Shown in pieces: positions 1 to 8,429 of a stretch of DNA of 54,340 nt (position 1 is its first letter; each line of letters starts with the position of its first letter). Position numbers and translations under genes: made by a program. The stretch is from Ureibacillus massiliensis 4400831 = CIP 108448 = CCUG 49529 (GTDB lineage Bacteria > Bacillota > Bacilli > Bacillales_A > Planococcaceae): assembly GCF_000772965.1 (NCBI RefSeq), contig NZ_JPVQ01000025.1, forward strand, positions 1 to 54,340. The letters run 5' to 3'. The notes beneath the pieces are model-generated. The model worked only from the letters and a program-made list of their open reading frames with translations, was not told the DNA's origin and made no database searches.

Positions 1-40
1 GAACTTTCATCACCTAGTTGACGGACATGCCCGGCACACA

Positions 41-80
41 AAAAAAGATAGTGAGTCTGAATTCCTCTCACTATCTTTTG
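41..80 (-). terminator. Rho-independent terminator of the transporter gene
   Basis: A 9-bp stem GATAGTGAG / CTCACTATC, extended by A/T pairs, lies just past the stop codon of the minus-strand transporter gene. On that strand it is followed by seven T. Confidence 0.75.
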
Positions 81-83
81 CTT

Positions 84-1475
84 TTAAATGATAAACATCG
101 CGACAATCGTTGTTACAATTAAACCAACAACAACAGGAATTAAATTTCTTCTTGCTAATTCAAAGGGGCTAACATTACAAATGGCTGCTGCAGGGATTAA
201 TGCCCAAGGAACGAGTGTACCACCACCAACCCAAATCGCTGCAATTTGACCAAGTGCTGTTAAAGTTGCGGTACCACTTTCAATTGCTGTTCCAAACAAA
301 TTCGCAATAGAACCTGCTAAAGTAATACCCGAAAAACCAGACCCATCAAGTCCTGTAATTGCTCCCACTCCTGTTAATGTGATCGCTGCAATTTCGCTTG
401 TCAATGGTACTACAGAGGCTAATGCGATACCAAGATCATTGACAATACCTTGTGAATCAGTTGGTAAAAATTCTCCGATAATTGACGTAAATCCAGCATC
501 ACCCATATAGAAAAAGGCTGCAATAGGGATCACCGGCCCGAACACTTTAAATCCAAATTGAAATCCTTCAATAAGATGGCTAGTTGTTTTTTCTAAACCA
601 TCGTTTTTATAAGCAAACATTGACAATATTAATAAAATAAATATTGCTGTACCACCAACAATTGCCGTTGCGTCGCCTCCAGATAAATTAAAGACTGCCA
701 TTGCAACAACATCCAGGATAAATGCAACTGGAATTAATACGGCGAATATTTGTTTTTGTCTTAATGACAATAAATCTTCGGGTTTTTCTTCTACGTGTTC
801 ACCATCAAAGGTTCCAACCATTTCCATTGAACCACGCTTCATATCCCTTTTTAGTAAGAAAAATGCAACCAGCGTTGTAACGACACCCATAACAATAACT
901 AGTGGAATACTTGCCATTACAACATCTGTAACGGGGATTCCTGCAGCATCAGCAGTTAATTTTGGTGCACCTTGAATGATAAAATCACTTGAAAGGGCAA
1001 TTCCATGACCAAATAAGTTCATCGCCATCGCAACGCCTAATGCTGGAAGACCTGCACGTATTGCTACTGGAAGCATAACAGCACCTAATAGTGCTACTGC
1101 TGGGGATGGCCAGAAAAACCAGGAAATGACCATCATCAAAATCCCAATTGTCCAAAACGCTAGACCAGGTGTTTTAAAAATCTTTGTGAATGGGGTAACC
1201 ATCACTTCATTAATCCCGGTCTTTTGCAAAACTTTACTCATCGCCACAATAATACAAATGATTAGTATTGTAGAAAGAAGTTCGGTTGTTGCAAATACAA
1301 AGCTTTTAAACACACCGCTGACCGAAGCCGTAAAATCAGCTGTTGCAACAATAGCAATAAGAAAAATACCTAACGTTGAAATAAGTGTTGTATCGCGACG
1401 CATTACCATAAAACCAATAATTAAGACGATAAAAAGTACGTAAATCCAATGAAGAGCAGTTAACTCGACTAGCAT
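84..1475 (-). CDS. Multi-pass membrane transporter, ion-transporter superfamily-like
   Basis: A 464-aa, strongly hydrophobic protein with about 11-12 predicted membrane segments and one charged cytoplasmic loop near the middle (around residues 205-235, KRDMKRGS...EEKPED). The two halves look alike, and Gly/Pro-rich stretches in each (for example FWPSPAVALLG and PLTSEIAAITLTG) are typical of re-entrant loops in ArsB/NhaD/DctM/CitM-type carriers. I cannot name the substrate; an organic acid or cation is the likeliest guess. The start at 1475 is chosen over the longer frame to 1541 because GGGGGGAG sits 5 nt upstream. The gene is alone, ends in its own terminator and is divergent from the CapA gene. 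Confidence 0.7.
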   Translation of the reverse strand: MLVELTALHWIYVLFIVLIIGFMVMRRDTTLISTLGIFLIAIVATADFTASVSGVFKSFVFATTELLSTILIICIIVAMSKVLQKTGINEVMVTPFTKIFKTPGLAFWTIGILMMVISWFFWPSPAVALLGAVMLPVAIRAGLPALGVAMAMNLFGHGIALSSDFIIQGAPKLTADAAGIPVTDVVMASIPLVIVMGVVTTLVAFFLLKRDMKRGSMEMVGTFDGEHVEEKPEDLLSLRQKQIFAVLIPVAFILDVVAMAVFNLSGGDATAIVGGTAIFILLILSMFAYKNDGLEKTTSHLIEGFQFGFKVFGPVIPIAAFFYMGDAGFTSIIGEFLPTDSQGIVNDLGIALASVVPLTSEIAAITLTGVGAITGLDGSGFSGITLAGSIANLFGTAIESGTATLTALGQIAAIWVGGGTLVPWALIPAAAICNVSPFELARRNLIPVVVGLIVTTIVAMFII

Positions 1476-1621
1476 ATTCTCCCCCCTAGGTGTTTTTCCT
1501 ATAGAATATGAGGAGAAAAATAGTTGGTGATAGTGGCACAAATGCCTAATATTACAAATCCACGTAAATTAACTGACAATAATTTAATTTCCATATGTAG
1601 AGATTAATAGTAATAAATAGA

Positions 1622-1649
1622 TTTAAATAATATGTTAATTTGGTATAAT
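1622..1649 (+). promoter_or_regulatory. Probable sigma-A promoter of the CapA-type gene
   Basis: An extended -10 box TGGTATAAT (TATAAT at 1644-1649) has a weak -35 TTTAAA at 1622-1627, 16 bp upstream. It lies about 40 bp before the inferred ATT start at 1691. Confidence 0.5.
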
Positions 1650-1690
1650 ACTAAATATATAAAAGCTATTCAATATTAAGGAGTGAAAGT

Positions 1691-2896
1691 ATTATAAGAA
1701 AGTTTTTAGCAATTCTCCTTCTTTTCTTCATAACCTCATGTAATACAAATGAACAAGAACATCAATACCCAAATTCAGAAATAGAAGTAGACAAAACGGA
1801 TGAAGAGGAAATTGTACAGCAACCGAAGGAGCCTGAAATTTATACAGCATCCGTATCATCAATTGGTGATATATTAATTCATAACTCAGTTTATGAAGAC
1901 GCACTCGTTGAAAAAGGTAAATTTGATTTCACAAAAATGTTTGAAAGAGTAAAACCTTATTTAGAAAGTGCTGATATTACGGTTGCTAATTCAGAAAGTA
2001 TTATTGGTGGACAAGAACTCGGCTTATCAAGTTATCCTCAATTTAATAGTCCATATGAAGTAGCTGATGCATTAAAAGATGCAGGAATCGATGTAGTGAC
2101 AATGGCAAATAATCATACATTAGATCGTGGAGAAGAAGCGATAATTAATGCAACCAACTATTGGAATAGCCTTGGTGTGACATATGTTGGTGCAGCAGCA
2201 AGTAAAGAAGATTCTGAAACGATTAAAACGATAACTGTTAATAATATAGTCTTTTCTTTTTTAGGGTACACCTATGGAACAAATGGATTAAAAACAGCTA
2301 AAGGAAAAGAATATTTAGTGAATTATATTGATGAAGAGAAATTGGAAGAGGATATTATAAAAGCAAAAAGTATGTCCGATGTTGTCATCGTAAATCTTCA
2401 CTATGGAAATGAATATTCACGAATGTTTAATGATTATCAAGAACATATCGCACAATTAGCTTCTGATAGTGGAGCCCATATTATCTTTGCCCATCACCCT
2501 CATGTGTTACAACCAGCGAAATGGTATGATGGTATGAATGGTAATAAAACCTTTGTAGCCCATTCATTAGGTAACTTTATTTCAGCTCAAGATGAATTAT
2601 ATAGACAAATCGGTGCCATTTTACAACTTGATGTAACAAAAACAATTACCTACGATAAAAATGGAGCAGAAAACGTATTAATTGAAATAGGCAATCCTAA
2701 ATCATTAATAACATATGTGAAATTTACAAATTGGAGAGATTACGAAATTATCCCAATGTACCAATTGACGGAGAATGACTTAACTAATTCCCAGTACATT
2801 TATCAAGAAATGCAAGAACATATGTCTCAGTTTGTTCCAGAATTAAAATTTGTTGAAGATATTACGTCCATGAATAACATTACGCCAAGCTTTTAA
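1691..2896 (+). CDS. CapA-family (PGA_cap) metallophosphatase lipoprotein, apparent ATT start
   Basis: The frame encodes a CapA/YwtB-type protein: SIGDILIH near residues 60-67 (metal-binding Gly-Asp), NxE (VANSES), MANNHTLDRG and HYGNEY, then FAHHPHVLQP. These are calcineurin-like metal motifs of the poly-gamma-glutamate/capsule synthesis family. The first ATG is at 1937, but a protein starting there would lack the GD motif. Reading back to 1691 gives a clean lipoprotein signal, IRKFLAILLLFFITSC, with lipobox ITSC. An AAGGAG site lies 7 nt before codon 1691, which is ATT, and there is no in-frame ATG, GTG or TTG between the upstream stop at 1652 and 1937. About 401 aa, exported and lipid-anchored. 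Either ATT is used as start (as in infC) or the start codon is mutated or miscalled. Confidence 0.75.
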   Translation: MIRKFLAILLLFFITSCNTNEQEHQYPNSEIEVDKTDEEEIVQQPKEPEIYTASVSSIGDILIHNSVYEDALVEKGKFDFTKMFERVKPYLESADITVANSESIIGGQELGLSSYPQFNSPYEVADALKDAGIDVVTMANNHTLDRGEEAIINATNYWNSLGVTYVGAAASKEDSETIKTITVNNIVFSFLGYTYGTNGLKTAKGKEYLVNYIDEEKLEEDIIKAKSMSDVVIVNLHYGNEYSRMFNDYQEHIAQLASDSGAHIIFAHHPHVLQPAKWYDGMNGNKTFVAHSLGNFISAQDELYRQIGAILQLDVTKTITYDKNGAENVLIEIGNPKSLITYVKFTNWRDYEIIPMYQLTENDLTNSQYIYQEMQEHMSQFVPELKFVEDITSMNNITPSF

Positions 2897-3041
2897 CAGT
2901 TTGGTGTTTTTATTTTTTTCGTTTTTATTACATCCTATTCATTACAAAATGGTAATTGTAGTCATTCGTTAAGGCAAGTACCATTAATAATTTACTTCAT
3001 TTGAAGCAAAATAAACTCAGAATCCACTTGGAGGCAAATGA

Positions 3042-3233
3042 ATGAAACAACATGATAATGAACAATTTACTGTTGCAGGTACGAACATTGATGAAGTTAA
3101 GAAACTAAACGCCCAATCTGGTCTATCTTATAATGAGGTTTATGAATTATTAGCTAAAACGGGCGGCAAAGGTACATCCAAATTTAGTGATACGGACACC
3201 AATGAGATAAAAAGCAAATTACATCATCATTAA
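3042..3233 (+). CDS. Small acid-soluble spore protein-like, gamma-type
   Basis: A 63-aa hydrophilic protein with the pattern FTVAGTNIDEVKKLNAQSG, close to the AGT(N/D)xxEVKxxNAQS segments of gamma-type small acid-soluble spore proteins (amino-acid reserves degraded at germination). The second half (GKGTSKFSDTDTNEIKSK) repeats the pattern weakly. GGAGG lies 8 nt before the ATG and a strong terminator follows the stop, so it is a single-gene transcript. Family membership rests on the motif only. Confidence 0.6.
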   Translation: MKQHDNEQFTVAGTNIDEVKKLNAQSGLSYNEVYELLAKTGGKGTSKFSDTDTNEIKSKLHHH

Positions 3234-3245
3234 ACAAAAACTCGG

Positions 3246-3279
3246 ACTGCATCTCTCGTTTTTGAGATGCAGTTTTTTT
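3246..3279 (+). terminator. Rho-independent terminator
   Basis: Perfect 10-bp stem ACTGCATCTC / GAGATGCAGT followed by seven T, just after the spore-protein gene. Confidence 0.9.
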
Positions 3280-3304
3280 AAACCAAAAAAGAAAGGAGAA
3301 TTTT

Positions 3305-4204
3305 ATGCCCATTCATTCGTATATATTACAGCATTTTGAGCAATTACCCGATGACAGAACAAATGGAATTCACTCCGAAAGTCCTCCAAATGAAAGAAGG
3401 CCGGATGTATTTCAAATCGAAGATCAGCAAATCGACTTCGCCTCACTTCATCTTCCAATAAGAATTTATACACCAAAGGACATGCCTCATTATTCATTGT
3501 TAGTTTTTCTAAATGGTGGAGAAATTATAAGCGGGGATTGGGAATCTTCAGACATCGCTTGCCGAATGCTTGCTTCCTTTTCTGGATATAAGGTAATTTC
3601 AATTGATTATAAGCCATTATTAAAAAAATCCGTAAGCTCTACTTTCGATGGATGTTACAATGCCATAAAATGGATTACTTCGAACGCACAGAAATTTGGA
3701 GGCAATCCGGACAATGTGTCCATTTGTGGTGATAGTATTGGAGCTACTTTGGCTACTTCAATCATTATCCAATCGATAAAAACAAATGATTTTATCCTTT
3801 CTAATCAATTACTATTTTATCCAATTATTGATTTTACTAATGAGGTTGAGAAAAGTGAATACCTTTCAAGAAAAATGTATAATGCAAAGTATGGTGTAGA
3901 TATTTTAAAGCTCATGCAATTTGCGACTAATTTAATACCAATATCGTTACTGGAAACAGATAAAAAATGTTTAAGTAAAATGCCTGAAACACTTATTTTC
4001 ACTGCTGAATATGATCCTTTTTGTGATGAGGGTGAATTGTACGCTGAGAAAATTGAAAAAGCAGGAGCAGTTATAAAACATATTCGCTTTGATGGAAATA
4101 TACATGGCTTTATGCAATATTTTCCTGGTTCTCCCGATTACATGCGCGGATATGAATTATCAGCTGAATTTTTAATGAAAGAAGAAAAGGAAGTAATCCT
4201 ATAA
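3305..4204 (+). CDS. Alpha/beta hydrolase, hormone-sensitive-lipase-type esterase
   Basis: A 299-aa cytoplasmic hydrolase. The nucleophile elbow GDSIG (142-146) gives Ser144. Asp237 (AEYDPFCDEG) and His267 (IHGFMQYF) complete the triad, as in the HSL/acetyl-hydrolase family of carboxylesterases. The oxyanion-hole motif, normally HGG, reads NGG at 70-72 (FLNGGEIISGDWESSD), so the usual His is replaced by Asn. Substrate unknown; short-chain esters are typical for the family. The start has AAGGAG 8 nt upstream. Monocistronic between two intergenic gaps. Confidence 0.8.
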   Translation: MPIHSYILQHFEQLPDDRTNGIHSESPPNERRPDVFQIEDQQIDFASLHLPIRIYTPKDMPHYSLLVFLNGGEIISGDWESSDIACRMLASFSGYKVISIDYKPLLKKSVSSTFDGCYNAIKWITSNAQKFGGNPDNVSICGDSIGATLATSIIIQSIKTNDFILSNQLLFYPIIDFTNEVEKSEYLSRKMYNAKYGVDILKLMQFATNLIPISLLETDKKCLSKMPETLIFTAEYDPFCDEGELYAEKIEKAGAVIKHIRFDGNIHGFMQYFPGSPDYMRGYELSAEFLMKEEKEVIL

Positions 4205-4231
4205 AATTGGGATTACTTCTTTCTTTTTGGA

Positions 4232-4275
4232 AATAGGAACTAATTCCTATTAAAAATAAGAACTTAAGGTGATAC
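4232..4275 (+). promoter_or_regulatory. Palindrome-containing upstream element, copy 1
   Basis: A perfect palindrome, ATAGGAA-CTAA-TTCCTAT (4233-4250), is followed by AAATAAGAAC and GGTGATAC. A close copy lies at 7186-7228 in front of the EAL gene. It ends 73 nt before the PAS-GGDEF start. Likely an operator or promoter element; the regulator is unknown. Confidence 0.45.
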
Positions 4276-4347
4276 TTCTTTTATGAAGTTTGTTTAATAT
4301 TAATAAGCACCTCAAGAAATATTAATAAACGAACGGAGCATCAATGA

Positions 4348-7125
4348 ATGAAACATGATTTTATAAAATCAGTTTATGAAGATTTTAGTCAATTATCAGG
4401 TATATTAATGAGCGCAATTAATTCAGTAAAAGATATATTTTATATTTTAGAAGTAATAGAAGATGAATACATTTATCTATTTACAAATAATGCAGGAAAA
4501 TCACATCTTATTGTTGAGGAAGATTTGGTAGGGAAGTCCATTTTTGATTTATTAACACCCGAAAAAGCACATTTTTTAGAAAGATATTATGAGAAATGCT
4601 ATAAGAAAAATAAAATCGTAACCTTTAGTGATGAAGTAGAAATAGATAATCAACAAAGAATATACGAATCCGTTCTTACGCCTGTTCAATTTAAAGAACA
4701 TTTTTTAATTGTCACCGTTGTTCGAGATGTGACCGATTACTCTAAAAAAATAACGGAGTTAAAGCATTCAAAGGACCTACTTGAGAAAAATGATCAAAGA
4801 CTTTTATCTCTAGTGGAACAAAATGAAGACGGTATTTTTATGTTAGATACTGACGGATATTTTTTAGAGTCAAACGAAGCAACAACTAACATCATCGGGT
4901 ATACACCTTTAGAACTGATAGGTAAAAACATTGTTCATTTTTTACCGAGGAATGAGATTTCGAATATAACCCAGCATCTAATATCTGCAATTGAATCAGA
5001 AAATGTAAAATTTGAGACAAAGATTTATCATAAAAACGGTGATGAATTGTCGATAGAGTTGAAATTTGTACCTATTTATATTAATGACAATGTAATTGGT
5101 GTTTATGGCATAGCAAAGGACATTTCAAAAGAAAAATTAATCCTTGAAAAACTAAAAAAAGCAAATAACCAACTTGAATCATTTATCAAATATAATTCCG
5201 ACGCTATTATAATTATGAATCTTGAAAAGAAAATTGAAATCGTTAACCAAGCATTTACAAATATTTTTGATTATACAGATGAAGAGGTGCTGGAACAGGA
5301 TAACCCAACAATCCCAGATTGGCTAAAAAAAGACTCAGATTCTTTATATGATGAAGCTTTTAAAGGGAATATTGTTAAAGACTTACATGTAAAAAGACAA
5401 AAGAAAAATGGGGAACTGTTAGATATAAGTATTACTCTTTCACCTATTTTTGATGAATTTGGGGAAGTAATTGCAATTACAAACATTCTTAGAGATATAA
5501 CAGAAAGTAAGAAAAATGAAGTAGAAATCAACACAATTAAAAGTGAACTGGAATTAGTATGGGAGTATTCAACTGATGGTATTTTCATGATTGCACACGA
5601 TGGGGAAATCATGAAAACTAATCCAGCATTCAACAACATGTTTTTATATGATCAATGCGAAAAGATAACATTATCGGATATTTATTTGAATAAACAAATC
5701 ATGCAAACAAATGAATTTTTGCGTCACTTACGAGAAGAGAAGGCGTTTATTCAATTTGAAACATCTCGAAGACGTAAGGATGGTTCAACAATTCAAGTAT
5801 TAGCAACATATAGACGTGTAAATAAAGGAAAAACATTAGCCATTGCAACTTATAAAGATATTACAAATGAAAAACAGCTAATTCATGAACTATCAAGAAA
5901 TCAAATGAAGTACATGAAATTTCTAGATGCATCTCCAATACCTTTATTCATTATCGATGGAGAAATTATTACGTACTTAAATAAAGCTGCTCAACATTTA
6001 ATAAAAGTGAAAAAACGAAGCTTTATCGTAGGGAAGCCCGTTAAAGAAATATTACATCCAAGTGAAAGAGAAAACGGGATTTTTCAGACTAGTAGTAAAA
6101 GCTTACCGTCCATTTATAAATTCATGAATTTAGAAGACGAAATCATCTATGCTGAAACAACTACAGCCACTATACGAGAAAAAGGGAAAAAATCCACAAT
6201 TGTCATGTTAAGAGATGTCACAACAAAACTAAGGTCTGAACAAGCCTTAAGGGAAAGTGAAGAACGATTCCGTATTATTGCGGAAAATTCAAAAAGTATC
6301 GTAAAAATCATTACACCAAAGGGGAAAGTAACCTACTGTTCATCTTCCATTGAAGAAATACTAGGTATACCATTATGGATGGAAATGGGCAAATCAATCT
6401 ATAGTAATATCCACGAAGATGATTTATTACTTTTAGAAGATGTATTAGAAAAAGTACGCAAGTTGAAAACACCGATTGATATCGAAATAAGACATTTGCA
6501 CCGTGAGGGAAGCGCACTGTGGTTAGACTCACAATTTGTGCCTCTCTTTGATGAAAGTGGAGAAGTAGAAAAAATCATGGTCATTTCAGATGATATATCT
6601 GAATTAAAACAAAAGGAATCCAAATTAAAGAAAATGGCCTTTTATGACTATTTAACTGGTTTACCGAATCGAAGGCTTTTTGAACAGCAATTACAACAAG
6701 CTATGGTAACGAGTGATAAAACTGGTAAGCACACAACTCTATTTGTATTAGATGGTGATAAGTTTAAAAATATAAATGATACATTAGGTCACGATATTGG
6801 TGATAAAGTAATCATCGAATTTGCCAATCGTTTACAATACTCATTAAGAAGTAAAGATACAATTTCAAGAATTGGTGGAGATGAATTTACCGTAGTCATT
6901 CCCGAAATCAATGATTTAGAGGAAGTGAAAATTATTGCTGAACGTATTTTAAAAAATATAGCTGAGACAATGTACATTAATGGAAATGAAATAAATATTA
7001 CAGCAAGCATCGGTATAGCTTGTTATCCCTCTGATACAAAGGATATTGACCAATTGTTTAAAATTGCAGATAACAATTTATACCGTTCTAAAGACTTGGG
7101 TGGCAATACTTACACGATGGTCTAA
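4348..7125 (+). CDS. Multi-PAS diguanylate cyclase (GGDEF)
   Basis: A 925-aa protein with no membrane segment. It has a tandem array of about six PAS/PAC modules: N-terminal about 15-135, then about 150-265, 270-385, 395-505, 520-625 and 640-750. Each ends in a PAC-like strand such as VRDVTDYSKK, AKDISKEK or LRDITESKK. A C-terminal GGDEF domain follows (about 760-925). The active site is canonical, GGDEF at 843-847, and the inhibitory I-site RSKD (834-837) sits exactly five residues before it. It should therefore make c-di-GMP from two GTP with product inhibition. Many PAS sensors suggest redox, light or ligand input, unspecified. Followed by a terminator and then a stand-alone EAL gene carrying the same upstream element, so a make/break pair is likely. 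Confidence 0.9.
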   Translation: MKHDFIKSVYEDFSQLSGILMSAINSVKDIFYILEVIEDEYIYLFTNNAGKSHLIVEEDLVGKSIFDLLTPEKAHFLERYYEKCYKKNKIVTFSDEVEIDNQQRIYESVLTPVQFKEHFLIVTVVRDVTDYSKKITELKHSKDLLEKNDQRLLSLVEQNEDGIFMLDTDGYFLESNEATTNIIGYTPLELIGKNIVHFLPRNEISNITQHLISAIESENVKFETKIYHKNGDELSIELKFVPIYINDNVIGVYGIAKDISKEKLILEKLKKANNQLESFIKYNSDAIIIMNLEKKIEIVNQAFTNIFDYTDEEVLEQDNPTIPDWLKKDSDSLYDEAFKGNIVKDLHVKRQKKNGELLDISITLSPIFDEFGEVIAITNILRDITESKKNEVEINTIKSELELVWEYSTDGIFMIAHDGEIMKTNPAFNNMFLYDQCEKITLSDIYLNKQIMQTNEFLRHLREEKAFIQFETSRRRKDGSTIQVLATYRRVNKGKTLAIATYKDITNEKQLIHELSRNQMKYMKFLDASPIPLFIIDGEIITYLNKAAQHLIKVKKRSFIVGKPVKEILHPSERENGIFQTSSKSLPSIYKFMNLEDEIIYAETTTATIREKGKKSTIVMLRDVTTKLRSEQALRESEERFRIIAENSKSIVKIITPKGKVTYCSSSIEEILGIPLWMEMGKSIYSNIHEDDLLLLEDVLEKVRKLKTPIDIEIRHLHREGSALWLDSQFVPLFDESGEVEKIMVISDDISELKQKESKLKKMAFYDYLTGLPNRRLFEQQLQQAMVTSDKTGKHTTLFVLDGDKFKNINDTLGHDIGDKVIIEFANRLQYSLRSKDTISRIGGDEFTVVIPEINDLEEVKIIAERILKNIAETMYINGNEINITASIGIACYPSDTKDIDQLFKIADNNLYRSKDLGGNTYTMV

Positions 7126-7127
7126 CA

Positions 7128-7171
7128 AAAAACTACTGATTATTCCTATACTTGGGATATCAGTAGTTTTT
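7128..7171 (+). terminator. Rho-independent terminator
   Basis: Stem AAAACTACTGAT / ATCAGTAGTTTT with a T run, directly after the diguanylate cyclase gene. Confidence 0.85.
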
Positions 7172-7185
7172 TTATATTTCAAATA

Positions 7186-7228
7186 AATAGGACTCACTTC
7201 CTACTTAAATAAGAACGGGGGGTGATAC
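7186..7228 (+). promoter_or_regulatory. Palindrome-containing upstream element, copy 2
   Basis: AATAGGA-CTCAC-TTCCTA followed by AAATAAGAAC and GGTGATAC, matching the element at 4232-4275 at about 34 of 44 positions. It lies between the preceding terminator and the EAL gene, ending about 105 nt before its start. Confidence 0.45.
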
Positions 7229-7333
7229 ACTTCCATCCACAAACTCATTACACTAAAACTAGAATTTTATCAGACTGTTTAATACAACTTGTTTTAAATA
7301 AATAGCTTAAGGACTCATATAGGGGGGATATAT

Positions 7334-8164
7334 ATGTCTTTACCATTCTTTCATAGAAATAAAAAAAATCATAAACTTGAACGAGAACTACGTAATGCTT
7401 TTAAAAATAATGAATTACAAGTATATCTTCAACCACGTGTCGATACTAGTACAAAAAAATTGATAAGTGCAGAGGCGCTTCTTCGATGGGAACATCCGGT
7501 TTGGGGATTTGTTTCGCCAAATGAATTTATACCAATTGCAGAGGATATTGGCTTAATAAATGACCTTGGTGACTGGGTATTAGAAAGGGTGTGTAAGTAT
7601 TTAGCAGATTGGGAAAGAATGCAGCTCCGTACTCTTCCCATTTCTGTAAATATTGTTGCTCAACGTTTCTTACGAAGGGACTGTTTTCTTACTGTCACCA
7701 GTATTTTAAAGCAATATAATGTGGATCCTAAATATATCGAACTTGAAATAACGGAATCTTCTTTAATAAATTATGAAAAAACAGTTGTAAATACATTAAA
7801 TCAATTATATGAACTTGGTATAAAAGTAGCCCTGGATGATTTCGGAACAGGTTATTCCTCCTTATCACATATAAAAGATTTTCCTATAAATACGATTAAA
7901 ATTGATCGCTCCTTTATACAACAAATCAATTATAAAAAAGATGTTGAAGTAATTATTAAATCCTTAATATTCATGGCAAAAGAATTAGATTTGAATATCG
8001 TTGCTGAAGGGGTAGAAACTTTGGAGCAATATGATTTTTTACGTAAACTTGAATGTAAAGAAATTCAAGGCTATTTATTTAGCAAGCCCATTTCAGAAGA
8101 AGAGTTTCAAAAATTATTAAACAAATCGAAATTGGAACCAAATATACATTTTAGTCTTACGTAA
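7334..8164 (+). CDS. Stand-alone EAL-domain c-di-GMP phosphodiesterase
   Basis: A 276-aa protein that is essentially one EAL domain. It has EAL at 47-49 (AEALLRWEHP), the metal-binding ELEITES, the loop-6 signature DDFGTGYSS from 168, the ordered lysine in IKID, AEGVET and QGYLFSKP. All residues usually needed for cleavage of c-di-GMP to pGpG are present, so it is probably active. No sensor or membrane segment is seen. GGGGGG lies 8 nt before the ATG. The shared upstream element with the diguanylate cyclase suggests joint control. Confidence 0.9.
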   Translation: MSLPFFHRNKKNHKLERELRNAFKNNELQVYLQPRVDTSTKKLISAEALLRWEHPVWGFVSPNEFIPIAEDIGLINDLGDWVLERVCKYLADWERMQLRTLPISVNIVAQRFLRRDCFLTVTSILKQYNVDPKYIELEITESSLINYEKTVVNTLNQLYELGIKVALDDFGTGYSSLSHIKDFPINTIKIDRSFIQQINYKKDVEVIIKSLIFMAKELDLNIVAEGVETLEQYDFLRKLECKEIQGYLFSKPISEEEFQKLLNKSKLEPNIHFSLT

Positions 8165-8429
8165 GTAGAAGAGGTTAATCCCACTCCAGGGGATGCAATC
8201 CAATAGAAAGAGCCGAAAGATAACAGATTAACTTAAATATTATAATTTTAACTATTATATTAAGTTATATATTTTAATATACAAATATTATAATATTCAC
8301 ATTACTAAAGTCCCGTATTTTGTCGAATTCTTTTTTAGAGTATTATGATATCCTACTCCCTTACTCTCCATAGTTATGTTATTCTTAAAGTACTACTTTT
8401 AGATAAACTTATGGATGGAGTTTTGCTAT

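Noticed and set aside
4228..4275. Sigma-H promoter in the shared upstream element
   Set aside because: AGGAA and AGAAC are present, but the spacing is 17 rather than 11-14 and the -10 lacks GAAT.
8165..8429. Possible c-di-GMP riboswitch before the REC-GGDEF-EAL-LuxR gene
   Set aside because: GGGGATGC...GAGCCGAAAG-like bits are present, but the conserved core, tetraloop and receptor order of the known classes is not seen.
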